Source: Bretschneidera sinensis (lineage: Eukaryota > Streptophyta > Magnoliopsida > Brassicales > Akaniaceae). Taken from it: a stretch of 64,000 nucleotides of DNA. The stretch lies in assembly GCA_023935145.1 (NCBI GenBank), contig CM043698.1, forward strand, positions 82,758,501-82,822,500, written 5' to 3'. The position numbers and the translations under genes are program-made. The notes under the pieces were generated by a model. It was given only the letters and a program-made list of their open reading frames with translations. It did not search any database and was not told the origin of the DNA. Shown here piece after piece: positions 46,163 to 57,816 of this stretch; within the stretch, counting starts at the first letter, position 1; every line of letters begins with the position of its first letter.

Positions 46163-47876
46163 TTCAAGCGAAAGACATGAAATGAGTTCTTTATTTAGAA
46201 ATTAATGCAAAATACAACAATGCTAGTGTTAACCAAGAGTGATTCAAAAATCTTTGTCTCAAAAATCATGCGTAACATATAGCATATAGAATCATTAAAT
46301 TCCACTCAAATCCAAAAATAATTCAAACATCAATCTTAAAATCGTTATTGACTCTTAACATCCATCTTACCACAATCCATTAATCTAAACATCCGGATGA
46401 TTTTATGCACAATATTCATGAATACAAGTCTTGGCCTCTAAAAAAAAAATAAATCGCGTGACATCAATCACAAAAACAAGCTCCATAAGCTTACATTTCA
46501 AACCACTCTCCACTATTGTAGAAAAAATCACATTACATTGGATCAGTAGGTCTTTAATAAGCTTCTAACGTTCGGTTAAGGTAAAGGCTAAGAAAGAATG
46601 GGAAGAATTCATAAGTAAAAGAACTTAATCTCTTAGTTTTGAACATAGCTCTTTAAGCACTGGATAACCTTACTTCAGTACCCAACTCTTCCAACCAATT
46701 TTTTTTTTTTTTTTTTTTTTTTTTTCGAGGATTGTCTTCTCAACAAATCACCATTTGTTTTTCTTTTCTTTTATATTTTGGCATAAAAGACCATTCACCT
46801 CCTTTTTCATTTCTTTCTTTTCCACAACCCCCAACTTATCTCCTTTAATGTACTTGGGTTGTGGTAGTGATATTTTTTCATATTTCCACCCTTACTCATT
46901 TTAAGTGCTTCTCACAACATGTGTATAGTTAAATTCTTTTTAAGAGAGAGGTAAGAATATTCTCTTTAGGCTTATAAGGGTAAGTGAATGGGTTTTTAAA
47001 AGAAACCAGGCTCAACTTCGTTTTCAAGAAAAAAAAGGCTCAAATAGGTGACTAGTGATATATATCGCAAGGGTAGGTTTGAAAGGCTCAAACGGTTCAA
47101 AAATTGCTTATATCATATCCTAAATAATGTGCATTCTAGGAATTCGCCTCAAGTGGTTATCAAGTAAGTTCTAGAGCTTGCCGAGACCGCAAAAATATTC
47201 ACAAAATAATCACACATAAAACTTTTCTAAATGCTTACGATTAATCATACAATCTTACCACAAGCTAGAGTCTCTAACCAAATCAAGATTGATACTTAAA
47301 TTAATTTCAAACCGAAGCAAGATTTAATTTCTTCTAAGTGCTATATGCTATCTCAATTAAGGTCATATCATTGACATGTGAATAACTCCAAGGCTAACAC
47401 AAAGCATGCAAAAAAAAAACAAACCCCTTTTTTTATTATTTTTTTATTATCCTAACAAACAAAACGTAGGAAAGTGACACCAAGCAGTTCAATGGAAAAA
47501 GGAAAGAAATGTGTTTCCTCCACCCCCAACCTAAACATTGCATTGACCTCAATGTGAAAGAAAAAGGAAAAGAAACTCCCTTTGTTAGCCAAAAGTGCAC
47601 AGAAGCTGAAAATTGCACACCACCATTTGAACTGCATACCATTCTTCTCGCTGAAATTTTTTATCTGCAATATACAACAGAACAAGAAAAAAAAAAAAGC
47701 AACTGCGGTGTAACATCAAGATTCCCACCGTATGTTAGGTTAGCACACGAAATGGAAATAACTAACAACTAAGAGAAAAAACGAAAAATAAATAAAATAA
47801 AAACACAAAAAATGTTAGTACAATAAAAATAAAAATAAAAATAAAAATAAAAGTGGACAAACAAGAGATATCCCTA
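46163..47876 (-). other. Gy3 non-coding 3' region
   Basis: 1.7 kb between the extra ORF and the polypurine tract. It contains a 27-base T run (46,699-46,725) and an (AAAAT)n stretch (47,823-47,852). The small frames present (for example 47,436-47,685) show no domain. Confidence 0.75.
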
Positions 47877-49025
47877 CTAATCCTCGAAATTATCATCCTC
47901 TACTTCAATTTCTTCAGTCCCTTCACCTTCCTCGGGAGGTGGGTCAAAAAATGAACCCGGATAGGGTGGCATAGTAGGAAAAAGACCCATATTACAACCA
48001 GTAGCGGAGGCAAGGTGTTGGTACATCTGACCAAAAGCAGAGTTGACCTCTGCTTGGTAATCAGCTTGCCGAGCCAGGAACCGGTCTTGCCTAGCTAACA
48101 TTTGGTCTTGACGATCTAGCCTATCAAACAACAATTTATGATGCTCGTCAAAACGACTCTCTAAGCGCTCAAGGCGCTCAGCAACTGTGATATTCCTAGA
48201 GGGGGGAGGGGTGCTAGCAGTTATGGCTCCCTCGCTCGAAGTTGGCGGCCTGGAGGCTTTAATCTGAGCGAGCATGCCATCATCAATGGGTTTCTTTGGT
48301 GGTTGGGTTTCCTCATCAGTACTGTGTGGGACTCCAGCTCGGATACACAATTGGGTAATTAAAGAAGGAAAGTATAATCCGAGCTTTAGTCTAACAGTGT
48401 GTAAGATGGATTTACAGATGACTTGGCCCACATCGACAGTCATTCCCATCAAAATTGCATAAATCAGAATAGCTCGCTCAACAGTGAGATCACTATAGTG
48501 CAAGGCAGGCATCAACCTGTGACACACAAAATATTGCCAAGCCCGGGCATTGACATTTAGAGAAGCAGCGGGCAAGGAGGTCGGGGAATCACCCGACATT
48601 TTCCATGTAGTGCCCGGAATACAGAGAGTATGGCGAATCTCTTCATAATTAAATGTAGACACATATGCTCTATACTCACTGTGTGGGATGTCAGGTAACC
48701 CATAGAAGTTATTTATTGATGAGCTGCTAAAAGAGACTATTTTTCCTCTCACCCATACTTTACCATTGCTATGTTCATCGGCATTAGCGTAAAATTCTCG
48801 GACCAAATTTGATAGGGAATGAAAGGGTGATTTTGTAAATGCACTCCAATTCCTATAGAGAATCATTCTAAAAAGAGTCGGGTTCGCACTCTCGGTTATG
48901 TTAAATCCTCTCTCGGGAATGAGTTTTCTATTTTGCATTATTTTAACATAGCTCTCACTCACTTCAAAACTAACAAACTTAGTCTCATCAAACTCTTGTG
49001 GTTCTTTTCCTTTAGCTCTTTTCAT
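47877..49025 (-). CDS. Gy3 extra ORF, putative plant transposon protein (env-position ORF)
   Basis: Intact 382-codon frame on the minus strand, downstream of pol and separated from it by ~1 kb. Residues 17-235 (ERGFNITESANPTLFRMILY; LVREFYANADEHSNGKVWVR; GLYFPSLITQLCIRAGV) resemble the 'putative plant transposon protein' domain often found in Athila-type elements. Residues 278-340 (AERLERLESRFDEHHKLLFD; LDRQDQMLARQDRFLARQ) form a likely coiled coil, and the tail is proline-rich then acidic. I see no signal peptide or clear membrane segment, so calling it an envelope protein is not justified; only its position matches the env-like ORF. Its function is unknown. Expression would need splicing or a subgenomic RNA, of which I see no direct sign. 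Confidence 0.75.
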   Translation of the reverse strand: MKRAKGKEPQEFDETKFVSFEVSESYVKIMQNRKLIPERGFNITESANPTLFRMILYRNWSAFTKSPFHSLSNLVREFYANADEHSNGKVWVRGKIVSFSSSSINNFYGLPDIPHSEYRAYVSTFNYEEIRHTLCIPGTTWKMSGDSPTSLPAASLNVNARAWQYFVCHRLMPALHYSDLTVERAILIYAILMGMTVDVGQVICKSILHTVRLKLGLYFPSLITQLCIRAGVPHSTDEETQPPKKPIDDGMLAQIKASRPPTSSEGAITASTPPPSRNITVAERLERLESRFDEHHKLLFDRLDRQDQMLARQDRFLARQADYQAEVNSAFGQMYQHLASATGCNMGLFPTMPPYPGSFFDPPPEEGEGTEEIEVEDDNFED

Positions 49026-50017
49026 CCTTGGTGCTATGAAAATTAAATAAATGAAACAATGAACTTAAGAGCAAAATTTAACCACCAAAAATCACAATTG
49101 AACAATGAAGAAGAGAAATTGGTCTTACTTGCCCACAATTGGAGAGAGGAAAAGCTACCCACCAATTTGATATCTTTGTGAAAAAAAACAAGTTCCTCTT
49201 AGAACCAAATCTCTTGGAGAAATTTTCTGCAAAAAATGGGAGACATTAGTGTGCAATTCTTCAAGAATTGAAGTTTAGATCAAGAAAGGAAGAGGGAAAA
49301 AGTTGGTATAGGTTGATATAGAGGGACAATGAGAGAGAGAGAGGAGTGTGCAGCCGTTGGTGTGAGAGGAGAAATGAAAAAGAGGCTGGAAAAAGTGTTT
49401 AAATAGGGCAGATTTTAGGGCAGATTTTAGGGTTTTGGTGCTGATGGGCTCGGCCAAGCGGTGAGGCGCTGGGCTTGAGAGAGGCGAGGCGCGGGCCTGG
49501 TGTGCTGGGGCGCTGGGGCGCTGGCTGGAGAGAGGTGAGGCGCGGGCCTGGTTCGTGGGCGCCTAGGCGCTGGTTCATGGGCGCCTAGGCGCTGGTGCGC
49601 CTGGGCCTGCGCGCCTGGGCGTGCTGTGCGCCTGGGCCTGGCGCGCCTGGGCCTGCTGTGCGCCTGGGCGCTGCTGTGCGCCTGGGCCTGGTGCGCCTGG
49701 GCCTGCGCGCCTGGGCCTGCTGCGCGCCTGGGCCTGCTGTGCGCCTGGGCCTGCTGTGCGCCTGGGCCTGATGCAGTGTCCTAAAACAGATAATTCTTTG
49801 TTTGTACCAAAACAACACACAAAGAAAATAAATAAATAAAATAATAATAATAATAATAAAATAAAATAGGCTTAACAAATCAAAAACAAAAACAAAAATA
49901 AATTAACAAAGACTTAAATTAACTAAATAATAATAAAATAAAACAAAAATTCTAAATTAGTCAAAAATTCAATAAAACAAAATAAAAACTAGTATACAGT
50001 GGAACGAAAGTACCCGA
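49026..50017 (-). other. Gy3 spacer between pol and extra ORF, with GC-rich minisatellite
   Basis: It begins with pyrimidine-poor text upstream of the extra ORF and holds a GC-rich array at 49,549-49,770, followed by AT-rich simple sequence (49,827-49,990, AATAA words). A splice acceptor for the downstream ORF would be expected here but is not identifiable by eye. Frames such as 49,575-49,878 are only translations of the array. Confidence 0.7.
49549..49770. repeat. GC-rich minisatellite inside Gy3 (GCGCCTGGGCCTGCTGT units)
   Basis: It starts with two units of the LTR-type 22-bp repeat (GGGCGCCTAGGCGCTGGTTC) and then shifts to about ten shorter 14-20 bp units, GTGCGCCTGGGCCTGCT. Thus the internal region and the LTR of one element share a minisatellite family. 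Confidence 0.88.
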
Positions 50018-53000
50018 TTACCAAACATAAATCGGGGCCACCAAAGAAATTTCTTCGGTGCTGTCCTTAGCATGTTCCAAGTACAGCTTCAACCTTTGGC
50101 CATTGACTCGAAATACTCGACCATCGGAAGGATCTTCAATCTCAACCACTCCATTGGGAAAAACACTCTTTACCACATAAGGTCCCTTCCATCGCGATCT
50201 CAATTTTCCCGGATGGAGATGTAATCGCGAGTCATACAGAAAGACTTTATTACCTTGTTCAAAATGTTTTCGGAGTATTTTCTGATCATGTACCGTCTTC
50301 ATCCTTGATTTCAAATCCTTAGCATTGTCATATGCATCATCCCTCAACTCCGCAAGTTCGCAAAGTTGCAATTTCCTTTCTTCACCGGACAACTTAAGGT
50401 CATAGTTAAAATTTCGGATAGCCCAGTATGCTCTGTGCTCAAGTTCTACTGGCAAATGACATGCTTTGCCAAATACTAAACGATAGGGAGATGCTTCAAG
50501 AACCGTCTTGTATGCTGTCCGATACGCCCAAAGTGCATCCGACAGGCGCAAGGACCAATCTTTTCGGTTCGGATTCACCGTTTTCTCAAGTATCCGCTTA
50601 ATCTCCCTATTTGCTAATTCAGCTTGACCATTAGTTTGTGGATGATATGCTGTAGAAACCTTATGGGTGACTCCATACCTGCGCATTAAAGCCTCAAAAG
50701 AACGGTTACAAAAATGTGACCCTTTATCACTAATGATAACACGTGGAGTACCGTACCTAGATAAGATATGGTCTTTTAAAAATTTAACAACAACTGTATT
50801 ATCATTAGTGCGGCTAGGTATTGCTTCAACCCATTTAGAAACATAATCAACAGCAAGCAAAATATAAAGATACCCAAAGGAAGGTGGGAATGGTCCCATA
50901 AAATCGATCCCCCAACAATCAAAGATTTCTATCACTAGGATTGGGTTGAAAGGCATCATATGACGGCGGGACAACGAACCTAACCTTTGGCATCTGTCAC
51001 ATGATCTACAAAACTCATTAGCATCTTTGAATAAAGTGGGCCAATAAAAACCACATTGCAAAATTTTTGCGGCTGTCTTTTTGATAGAAAAATGGCCACC
51101 GCAAGCATATGTATGACAAAAGGTTAACACACTGTTAACTTCCATATCTGGAATACATCTCCTTATTATTTGATCAGGGCAATATTTAAACAAATAAGGA
51201 TCATTCCAGTAGAAGTTTTTCACCTCAGCCAAAAACTTACGCTTGTCTTGTGCACTCCATGTAGATGGAACTTGGCGGGAAACTAAGTAGTTGGCAATGT
51301 CGGCATACCATGGTGTGTGACCAAGAACAGCAAATAGGTTTTCATCCGGAAAGGCCTCCCCAATGGGCACGAGGTCAGTTTCACTTTTGAATTCCAAGCG
51401 AGATAAATGGTCCGCCACAACATTCTCCACCCCCTTCTTGTCTTTGATGGTTAAGTCAAATTCCTGCAAAAGCAGAATCCAACGTATCAAACGGGCCTTA
51501 GCATCCGTTTTTGAAAAAAGAAATTTTAGGGCGGAGTGATCTGTGAATATCGTGATAGGTGAACCAATCAAATAAGATCGAAATTTATCCAATGCGAATA
51601 CTACAGCTAGTAATTCTTTCTCGGTTGTGGTATACATCATTTGAGAATGATTCAATGTTCTACTAGCATAATAGACAGCAAATGGTTTTCCCTCATTTCG
51701 TTGTCCTAAAACAGCCCCTACAGCATAGTCACTAGCATCACACATAATTTCAAAAGGCAAAGTAAAATCTGGTGATCGCATAATAGGGGCGGTTGTAAGC
51801 TTAGAAATCAATGTCCTAAAGGCTTGTTCACATTCAAGGCTCCATTTAAACTCGGTATCCTTCGTCAAAAGGCTACATAGAGGTCTAGAGATGGCACTAA
51901 AATTTTGAATAAACCTTCTATAGAACCCAGCATGACCTAAGAGAGACCTCACATCTTTAATATTCTTAGGAGTAGGGAGTTTAGAGATCAATTCAATTTT
52001 TGCTTTATCTACTTCTATCCCTTTTTCAGAAACTATGTGGCCCAAGACTATTCCAGAAGATACCATAAAATGGCACTTCTCCCAATTAAGCACGAGTCCT
52101 TTTTCTTCACACCTGCACAAAACATTTTTCAAATTAGATAAACATGAATCAAAAGAAGTTCCAAACACAGTTAAATCATCCATATACACTTCTACACATT
52201 TTTCAACCATGTCACTGAAAATACTCATCATGCATCTTTGAAAAGTAGCTGGTGCATTACATAACCCAAAGGGCATCCTTCGAAAAGCAAAAGTACCAAA
52301 AGGACAAGTAAAAGTGGTCTTCTCTTGATCCTCTAGGGCAATCCCTATTTGGTAGTATCCTGAATATCCATCCAAAAAACAATAGAAAGGATGGCCAGCC
52401 ACCCGTTCCAAAATTTGATCTATGAATGGAAGAGGAAAATGATCTTTCCGAGTGGCTGAATTAAGTTTCCTATAGTCTATTCACATTCGCCACCCGGTCA
52501 CTACCTTAGTTGGTACTAGTACTCCCTTCTCATTTTCTACCACAGTAACCCCAGCTTTCTTAGGAACTACTTGGGTTGGACTAACCCACTTACTATCCGA
52601 TATCGGATATATAATTCCTGCATCCAACAGCTTTAAGACTTCTTTCTTAACTACCTCTTTCATAGTTGGGTTTAATCTTCTTTGTGGATCTCTACGGGGG
52701 TTAGATCCTTCTTCTAAGTAAATCCTATGGGAACAAATTAAGGGGCTTACACCCTTAATGTCAGCCATGGTCCAACCTAATACAGATTTATGTTCTCTCA
52801 ACAACTTCAGCAGTTGATCACATTGTATATCACTAAGTTCAGAGGAAATAATGACCGAAAAAGTATCACCTGGGCCTAAGAAAACATGCTTGAGTCCTTT
52901 GGGAAGCGGAGCTAAATTGGGCGTTGGTGTCTCCTCGGAAGAGGGTTTGGGTGCCTCCCTTTCTCTAGGCAACTCCTCAAAGCATGGCTGCCATGATTTC

Positions 53001-55492
53001 TTCATAAATCCCTGCGGCTTATCAGAAATATCAACAACATTAACGGCATGAGGATATATAGAAGAATCATTAAAATCAAAATTATTAAGAAGGAATTCCA
53101 AAGAGTTAGAATTGTCCTTAATGTATTCATCCTCCAAAATAAGCTCGTCAATCATGTAAGTGTCAAAACACTCATCCTCCTCATGTGGTTGCCTTGACAT
53201 TCGAAAAACATTTACCTCCAGAGTCATATTTCCAAATGATAATGTCATTAGGCCATTTCTACAATTAATGAGGGCATTAGCGGTGGCAAGGAATGGTCTT
53301 CCAAGTATCAAAGGAATTTTTGACTCCGTATTCACAATAGAGATGGTATCTAAAACCAAGAAGTCAACAGGATAATAGAATTTGTCAATTTGCAATAAAA
53401 CATCTTCTACTATACCTCTTGGTTTTCTTACCGATCGATCCGCTAATTGGAGTACCACAGAGGTTGGTTTGATCTCACCTAGACCGAGCTGCAAGTAGAT
53501 GGAGTATGGCATGAGGTTCACACTAGCCCCTAAATCTAACAATGCTTGCCCACAAGATTTGTTTCCAATTTGGCAAGCCACCGTTGGACAGCCCGGATCT
53601 TTATATTTGGGCGGTGTCGTGCTATCAATTACCGCACTTGCTTGCTCCGTTAAGAATGCGGTCTTCTTCACATGGTGCCTCCTTTTCAGTGTGCACAGAT
53701 CCTTGATGACTTTAGCATAGTTGGGAACCTGTTTTATGACATGAAGAAGAGGGAGGTTAATTTTAACATGCTGAAGTTGTTCAAGGATCTCACCTTTTAA
53801 TGCTGAATTCCTCTCCTTAGGCTTAAGGAGTGCCTGAGGGAAAGGCACTGGTGAAGGGTCGATATGAGTATCTTGTTCCTTGGGAGCTTCATCCTTGTTG
53901 CTCACGGTGTTGGGACTCAGATTTGGTGATAAAGTGGGTCCATCTAGTTTTTTACCACTGCGGGTGATCATGGCATTAACTTCTTTAACATTATGATTTT
54001 CAGGATCGGAGGTTTGTGCCATATGTTGTCCTCGTGGATTTTGTTGTGGTTGCGAAGGGAACCGACCTTGCTCTTGAATTGTCAAGAAACTAGTCAACTT
54101 GGTGAGTTGACTTTTTATCTCCTTTTGCTCCTCTTTGATCCCCTTTTGCTCCTCTAGCAACCGTTGATTTATCTTGACTTGTTCTTCTGCACTCTTGGCA
54201 TGTACCTGCAAAAATGACTTAAAAGCATCTTCCAAAGGTAAAGATTGTTGTGGTGCACTAGATGAAGTCGCTTCCGGTCTCCAATGGGAACTAGAGTGGG
54301 GATGAGGTTGTATATCAGATCTCCAATGGGGGCTATATTGGGTAGGAGGTTGCACATCAGATTTCCAACTGAAATTAGGGTGATTCTTCCAACCGGGATT
54401 GTAAGTGTTAGAGTAGGGTGAGTAAGGTTTCCTAAAGGGGATACCCAAGGAGTTACACTCTCCCTTTATCTCCAAATAATATGGACAATCCTTTGGTACA
54501 TGATCTACCCCATTACACATAAAACAGGGTTCATGGGACTCTACCCTAGCAACCGGTTCGGGGGCTCTAACATCCTTGGTTTTTAAGGCTTCAATTTCCT
54601 TAGTTAGAGCCTCTAAACGGGCTTTAACACTATCCTCTTCCTTAAGTTGGTAGATTCCAGCGGGTTGATTTCTCCTAGTACTTTCCATGGCACTCGGTCC
54701 TGTCCAAGTGTGGGCTTTTTCTGATAGGTCATCTAGGAAATCTATGGCTTGATCGGGATCTTTTTGAAGAAAATCCCCATTACACATCATTTCTATGAAT
54801 TGCCTCTCCCTACTTAGGAGTCCATCATAGAAATAGCTGACTACCCGCCAACTTTCATACCCATGGTGTGGACAAGAATTTAAAAGGTCCTTAAAACGTT
54901 CCCAAACTTGATATAGGGTTTCACTTTCTTTTTGTGCAAAGTTTGAGATTTGTCTCTTAAGGTTGTTGGTCTTATGGGTTGGGAAGTGTTTTTGGAAGAA
55001 AACTCGGGTCATCTCATCCCAACTACCAATAGACCTAGGCCTTAATGAGTACAACCAAGTCTTGGCTTTTTCCTTAAGTGAAAAAGGGAAAAACCGGAGT
55101 CTGACAGTGTCCACCATATCAGCCCTACTTTGGAAGGTTGCTACTACTTCCTCGAATTCCCTAATGTGGATGTAGGGGCTTTCATTCTCAAACCCATGGA
55201 AAGTTGGTAGCAGTTGTATCATGCCTGGCTTAAACTCAGCTTGTGGGGCATTAGGGGGGAACATGATACAAGAGGGTGTGGCCGTTCGGCTAGGGTGCAA
55301 ATAGTCTTTAAGTGTCCTAGCAATATTTTCATTGTGATTGTCGGCCATGTTATCAAAATTCTCTAAATTCTCGGATGGGGGTGCACTATGGTATGATCTA
55401 GGCGAGGTTTCACTAACGGACGTGGAAGGAGAGGGTGACTCTAATTCGGGTCCTCTAATGAATCTGCCTCGCGAATCTCTTGGTTTAAGCAT
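50018..55492 (-). pseudogene. Gy3 gag-pol polyprotein, single in-frame stop
   Basis: One 1,825-codon frame from ATG at 55,492 to 50,018, interrupted only by TGA at 52,481-52,483, where the conserved cysteine codon before IDYRKLN should be. Gag core at residues ~130-230 (FPFSLKEKAKTWLYSLRPRS), CCHC knuckle CFMCNGVDHVPKDC (323-336), a coiled-coil stretch (~430-470), protease DLGAS (653-657), RT from ~915. After the stop: RT with [25 protein letters not shown] and YMDD (52,175-52,186), RNase H ([15 protein letters not shown]), H2C2 finger, and integrase DDE core ([30 protein letters not shown]), with no chromodomain. All other catalytic residues I checked are present. One substitution separates it from an open frame; the stop could also be read through at low level. 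Confidence 0.95.
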
Positions 55493-55761
55493 GCACCAAT
55501 TAATTTAGAGGGGAAATAAAATATGTAAAACAGAATAATAAATAATTAATAAATAAATAAAACAGAATAATAAACAGATAAATAAAACAGAATAATAAAA
55601 GAAAATTAAAATAAATACATAAATAAATAAATAAAAGTAAAGGAACAATATTACAGTGTTTACAAAGTGCTGAAAAGAAAAATATTTACGATTTTTTTTT
55701 CTTAATATTTTTTTTTATTTTTACTTAAAGTTGACAAGCTTCCTTTGTACTTAAGTGCGTT

Positions 55762-55779
55762 TCCCCGGCAACGGCGCCA
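55762..55779 (-). other. Gy3 primer binding site (tRNA-Asp, perfect 18 bp)
   Basis: Plus-strand TCCCCGGCAACGGCGCCA is identical to the 3' end of plant tRNA-Asp(GUC) including CCA, five bases from the LTR. On the element's sense strand it is the complementary primer binding site. Confidence 0.93.
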
Positions 55780-56730
55780 AAATTTGATTACGCCCAAAAC
55801 ATAACGCGGTTATTGTAGTATAGTTTTGGGGTGTCGATTCCACAGGGAAACAAGTTAATTACAAAAGAAGTTATAAACTTTAACACTAACGAAAATGATT
55901 AAGTGAGAGAATATGAGTTTTGATAATGCAATATTGTGTAAAAGAGTTGTGCGAATATAACGATGAATATAAATAAGAAATAACAAGGTTCCGGGAATCC
56001 TCCTTAGGTTCGTTCCCTATTTCCACTCTTGATTCAAATTTTTATCTCGATTGCAAGTTTCACATCCTAAACCGGCAATCGGAAATTATTCAATCAAGCA
56101 CATTTATATCTCTAATATAATTGCTACAAATTACTCTTTGATTTCAATTCAAGCACACATGATTTATCTTATAGATTAGCAAGAAAAGACAATATATTGC
56201 AATAATGATATCACAGTAATGGCCGATCTATAAGATAAATATACCGAAATCAATTACATCCAAACAACTTGACATAAGAAAAGCTTGACTAGACTTATGT
56301 GGAGTAGAAGGATGCAATCACCGGATTGAAAGAAACTAAAAGAAGAAGAATATAGAATACAGCTATCACATGAACTCAAATCCTTCTTAATTAATCAAAG
56401 AGTAAATCATAGATAATGTTTTAACAAAAAGTCCATACAAATGAATCAAGAACAGGAAATAAGGAACAATAAAACCCTAAGGATTCATCCCTTTCCCTTG
56501 TTTGATGATTAGTTAGCCATGAAACTCAAGGTGGAAAAACAATATAGATGTTCTCCCCTTGATTTCTTGGCCATGGAGCTCAAGGCGGAAGAACAATGTG
56601 GATGTTCTCTCCTTGATTTCCAACTTACGAAAACTTAAACGAAATGCTAAAAACTTCTTCAATTTTTATCTATCAAAAACTGTCTTTATTTTTCTCCCCG
56701 AGCTCCCTTTGGCTGCAAACCTTAAGCACA

Positions 56731-56738
56731 TATTTATA
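56731..56738 (-). promoter_or_regulatory. Gy3 LTR TATA box
   Basis: Minus-strand TATAAATA in GGCTATAAATATGTGC, about 950 bp from the U5 edge of the 5' LTR and conserved in both LTRs. Placement fits a Pol II core promoter, but no start site is known. Confidence 0.55.
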
Positions 56739-57020
56739 GCCCACGAGGGAGAGCTGTCTTTGCACAGCTCTAATTTGAGTCTGAATTGGAGTCCATGTGC
56801 GCACTGCTGGAAAGTGAAAGCTGGAATGTGAAGGTGGTCCAGCAGCATGTGCGCGCTGCTGGCTTTGTCTGAGCGTGCGCCCGGGCGCTGGAAAGTGAAG
56901 GCTGGAACGTGAAGGTGGGTCCAGCAGCATGTGCGCGTGTCCAAGTGTGCGCCTGGGCGCTGGAAAGTAAAGGTGCAGCTGGCGAGGGGCGCGGCGCTGA
57001 TGGCTGAGGGGCGCGGCGCT

Positions 57021-57152
57021 GGTTCGTGGGCGCCTAGGCGCTGGTTCATGGGCGCCTAGGCGCTGGTTCTTGGGCGCCTAGGCGCTGGTTCGTGGGCGCC
57101 TAGGTGCTGGTTCTTGGGTGCCTAGGCGCTGGTTCATGGGCGCCTAGGCGCT
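57021..57152. repeat. 22-bp GC-rich minisatellite in Gy3 5' LTR, 6 units
   Basis: Six 22-bp units with variants at the seventh and neighbouring positions (TTCG/TTCA/TTCT) and two units with GGTGC changes. The 3' LTR has four units. Confidence 0.93.
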
Positions 57153-57816
57153 GGTTCTTGTTTTCCTGGGCGCTGGGGCGCTGGACAGTGAGAGGTGAGG
57201 CGCTGGGCATTGTTCTGGAGGCCCTGAACTGTTTTTGCTAAAACTGCCATAACTTTCACTAGAAAAATCCTTTTTCCGAACTGTAAAATTCTCCAGAAAA
57301 TAGACTTCCGGATATTTCTAGGCATATATAGCTGATCTCCTGGTTCTTCTTACATCAATACAGTTTAATCTGCAAAGTTGATTGATCTGTACAGGAAATT
57401 CTGGCAATTCAGTGAAACACCTTCAGCTTGTATGCAGAAGTGCACACACTAGTGTGCCTACCCTTAACTTGTTCCAAAGTGATGCACACGCTTGTGTGAA
57501 GTCTTTCAACTCAATGTACTTTATTGCTCCAACCTTGGTTTAGACTTTTAATTATCTTTAAATCATTTTTGGAAATGTCTAAACCTTGGACAAAAACGAG
57601 CACCGACACCCAAGATCTTTTGGTGCTTTAAACATGGATCGCTTTATCATCTCTTTTGTACTCAACGCACCTGAAAATGCATCGAATTAAGTCAATGATT
57701 TATTAATAACACTTTAGAGTTATCAACATTTAAAAGTGCGATTACGACTGAGATTAACCCTAAAGTGTTAACAATTAAGTATTGTTTAGATGCATTTTAT
57801 GACTCTTATCAGCTGG

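Larger units (their letters stand above)
44145..57811 (-). mobile_element. Gy3: young Athila-like Ty3/gypsy element nested in Gy2
   Basis: 13,667 bp, minus strand, with perfect target duplication GCTGG (44,140-44,144; 57,812-57,816). LTRs start TGATTACG and end CTTATCA. The primer site matches tRNA-Asp perfectly. Gag-pol is one frame with one stop, followed by an intact 382-codon ORF in the env-like position of Athila elements. The LTRs differ at 12 sites in ~1,890 bp (about 0.63%, counted by eye) outside a minisatellite with four versus six units. It is the youngest insertion in the window. The related Gy4 lies at the left edge. Confidence 0.97.
55785..57811 (-). repeat. Gy3 5' LTR (promoter LTR)
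   Basis: 2,027 bp. TATA box TATAAATA on the minus strand at 56,731-56,738. tRNA-Asp-like words lie at 55,813-55,824 (TTGTAGTATAGT) and 55,831-55,841 (GTGTCGATTCC). It carries the six-unit minisatellite at 57,021-57,152. Confidence 0.96.

Noticed and set aside
49575..49878. Arg/Pro/Ala-rich ORFs over the GC-rich array
   Set aside because: Translations of a minisatellite; all frames look equally odd.
55762..55779. tRNA-Asp gene
   Set aside because: Only the last 18 bases of the tRNA match. It is a primer binding site; no cloverleaf can be built from the nearby LTR words.
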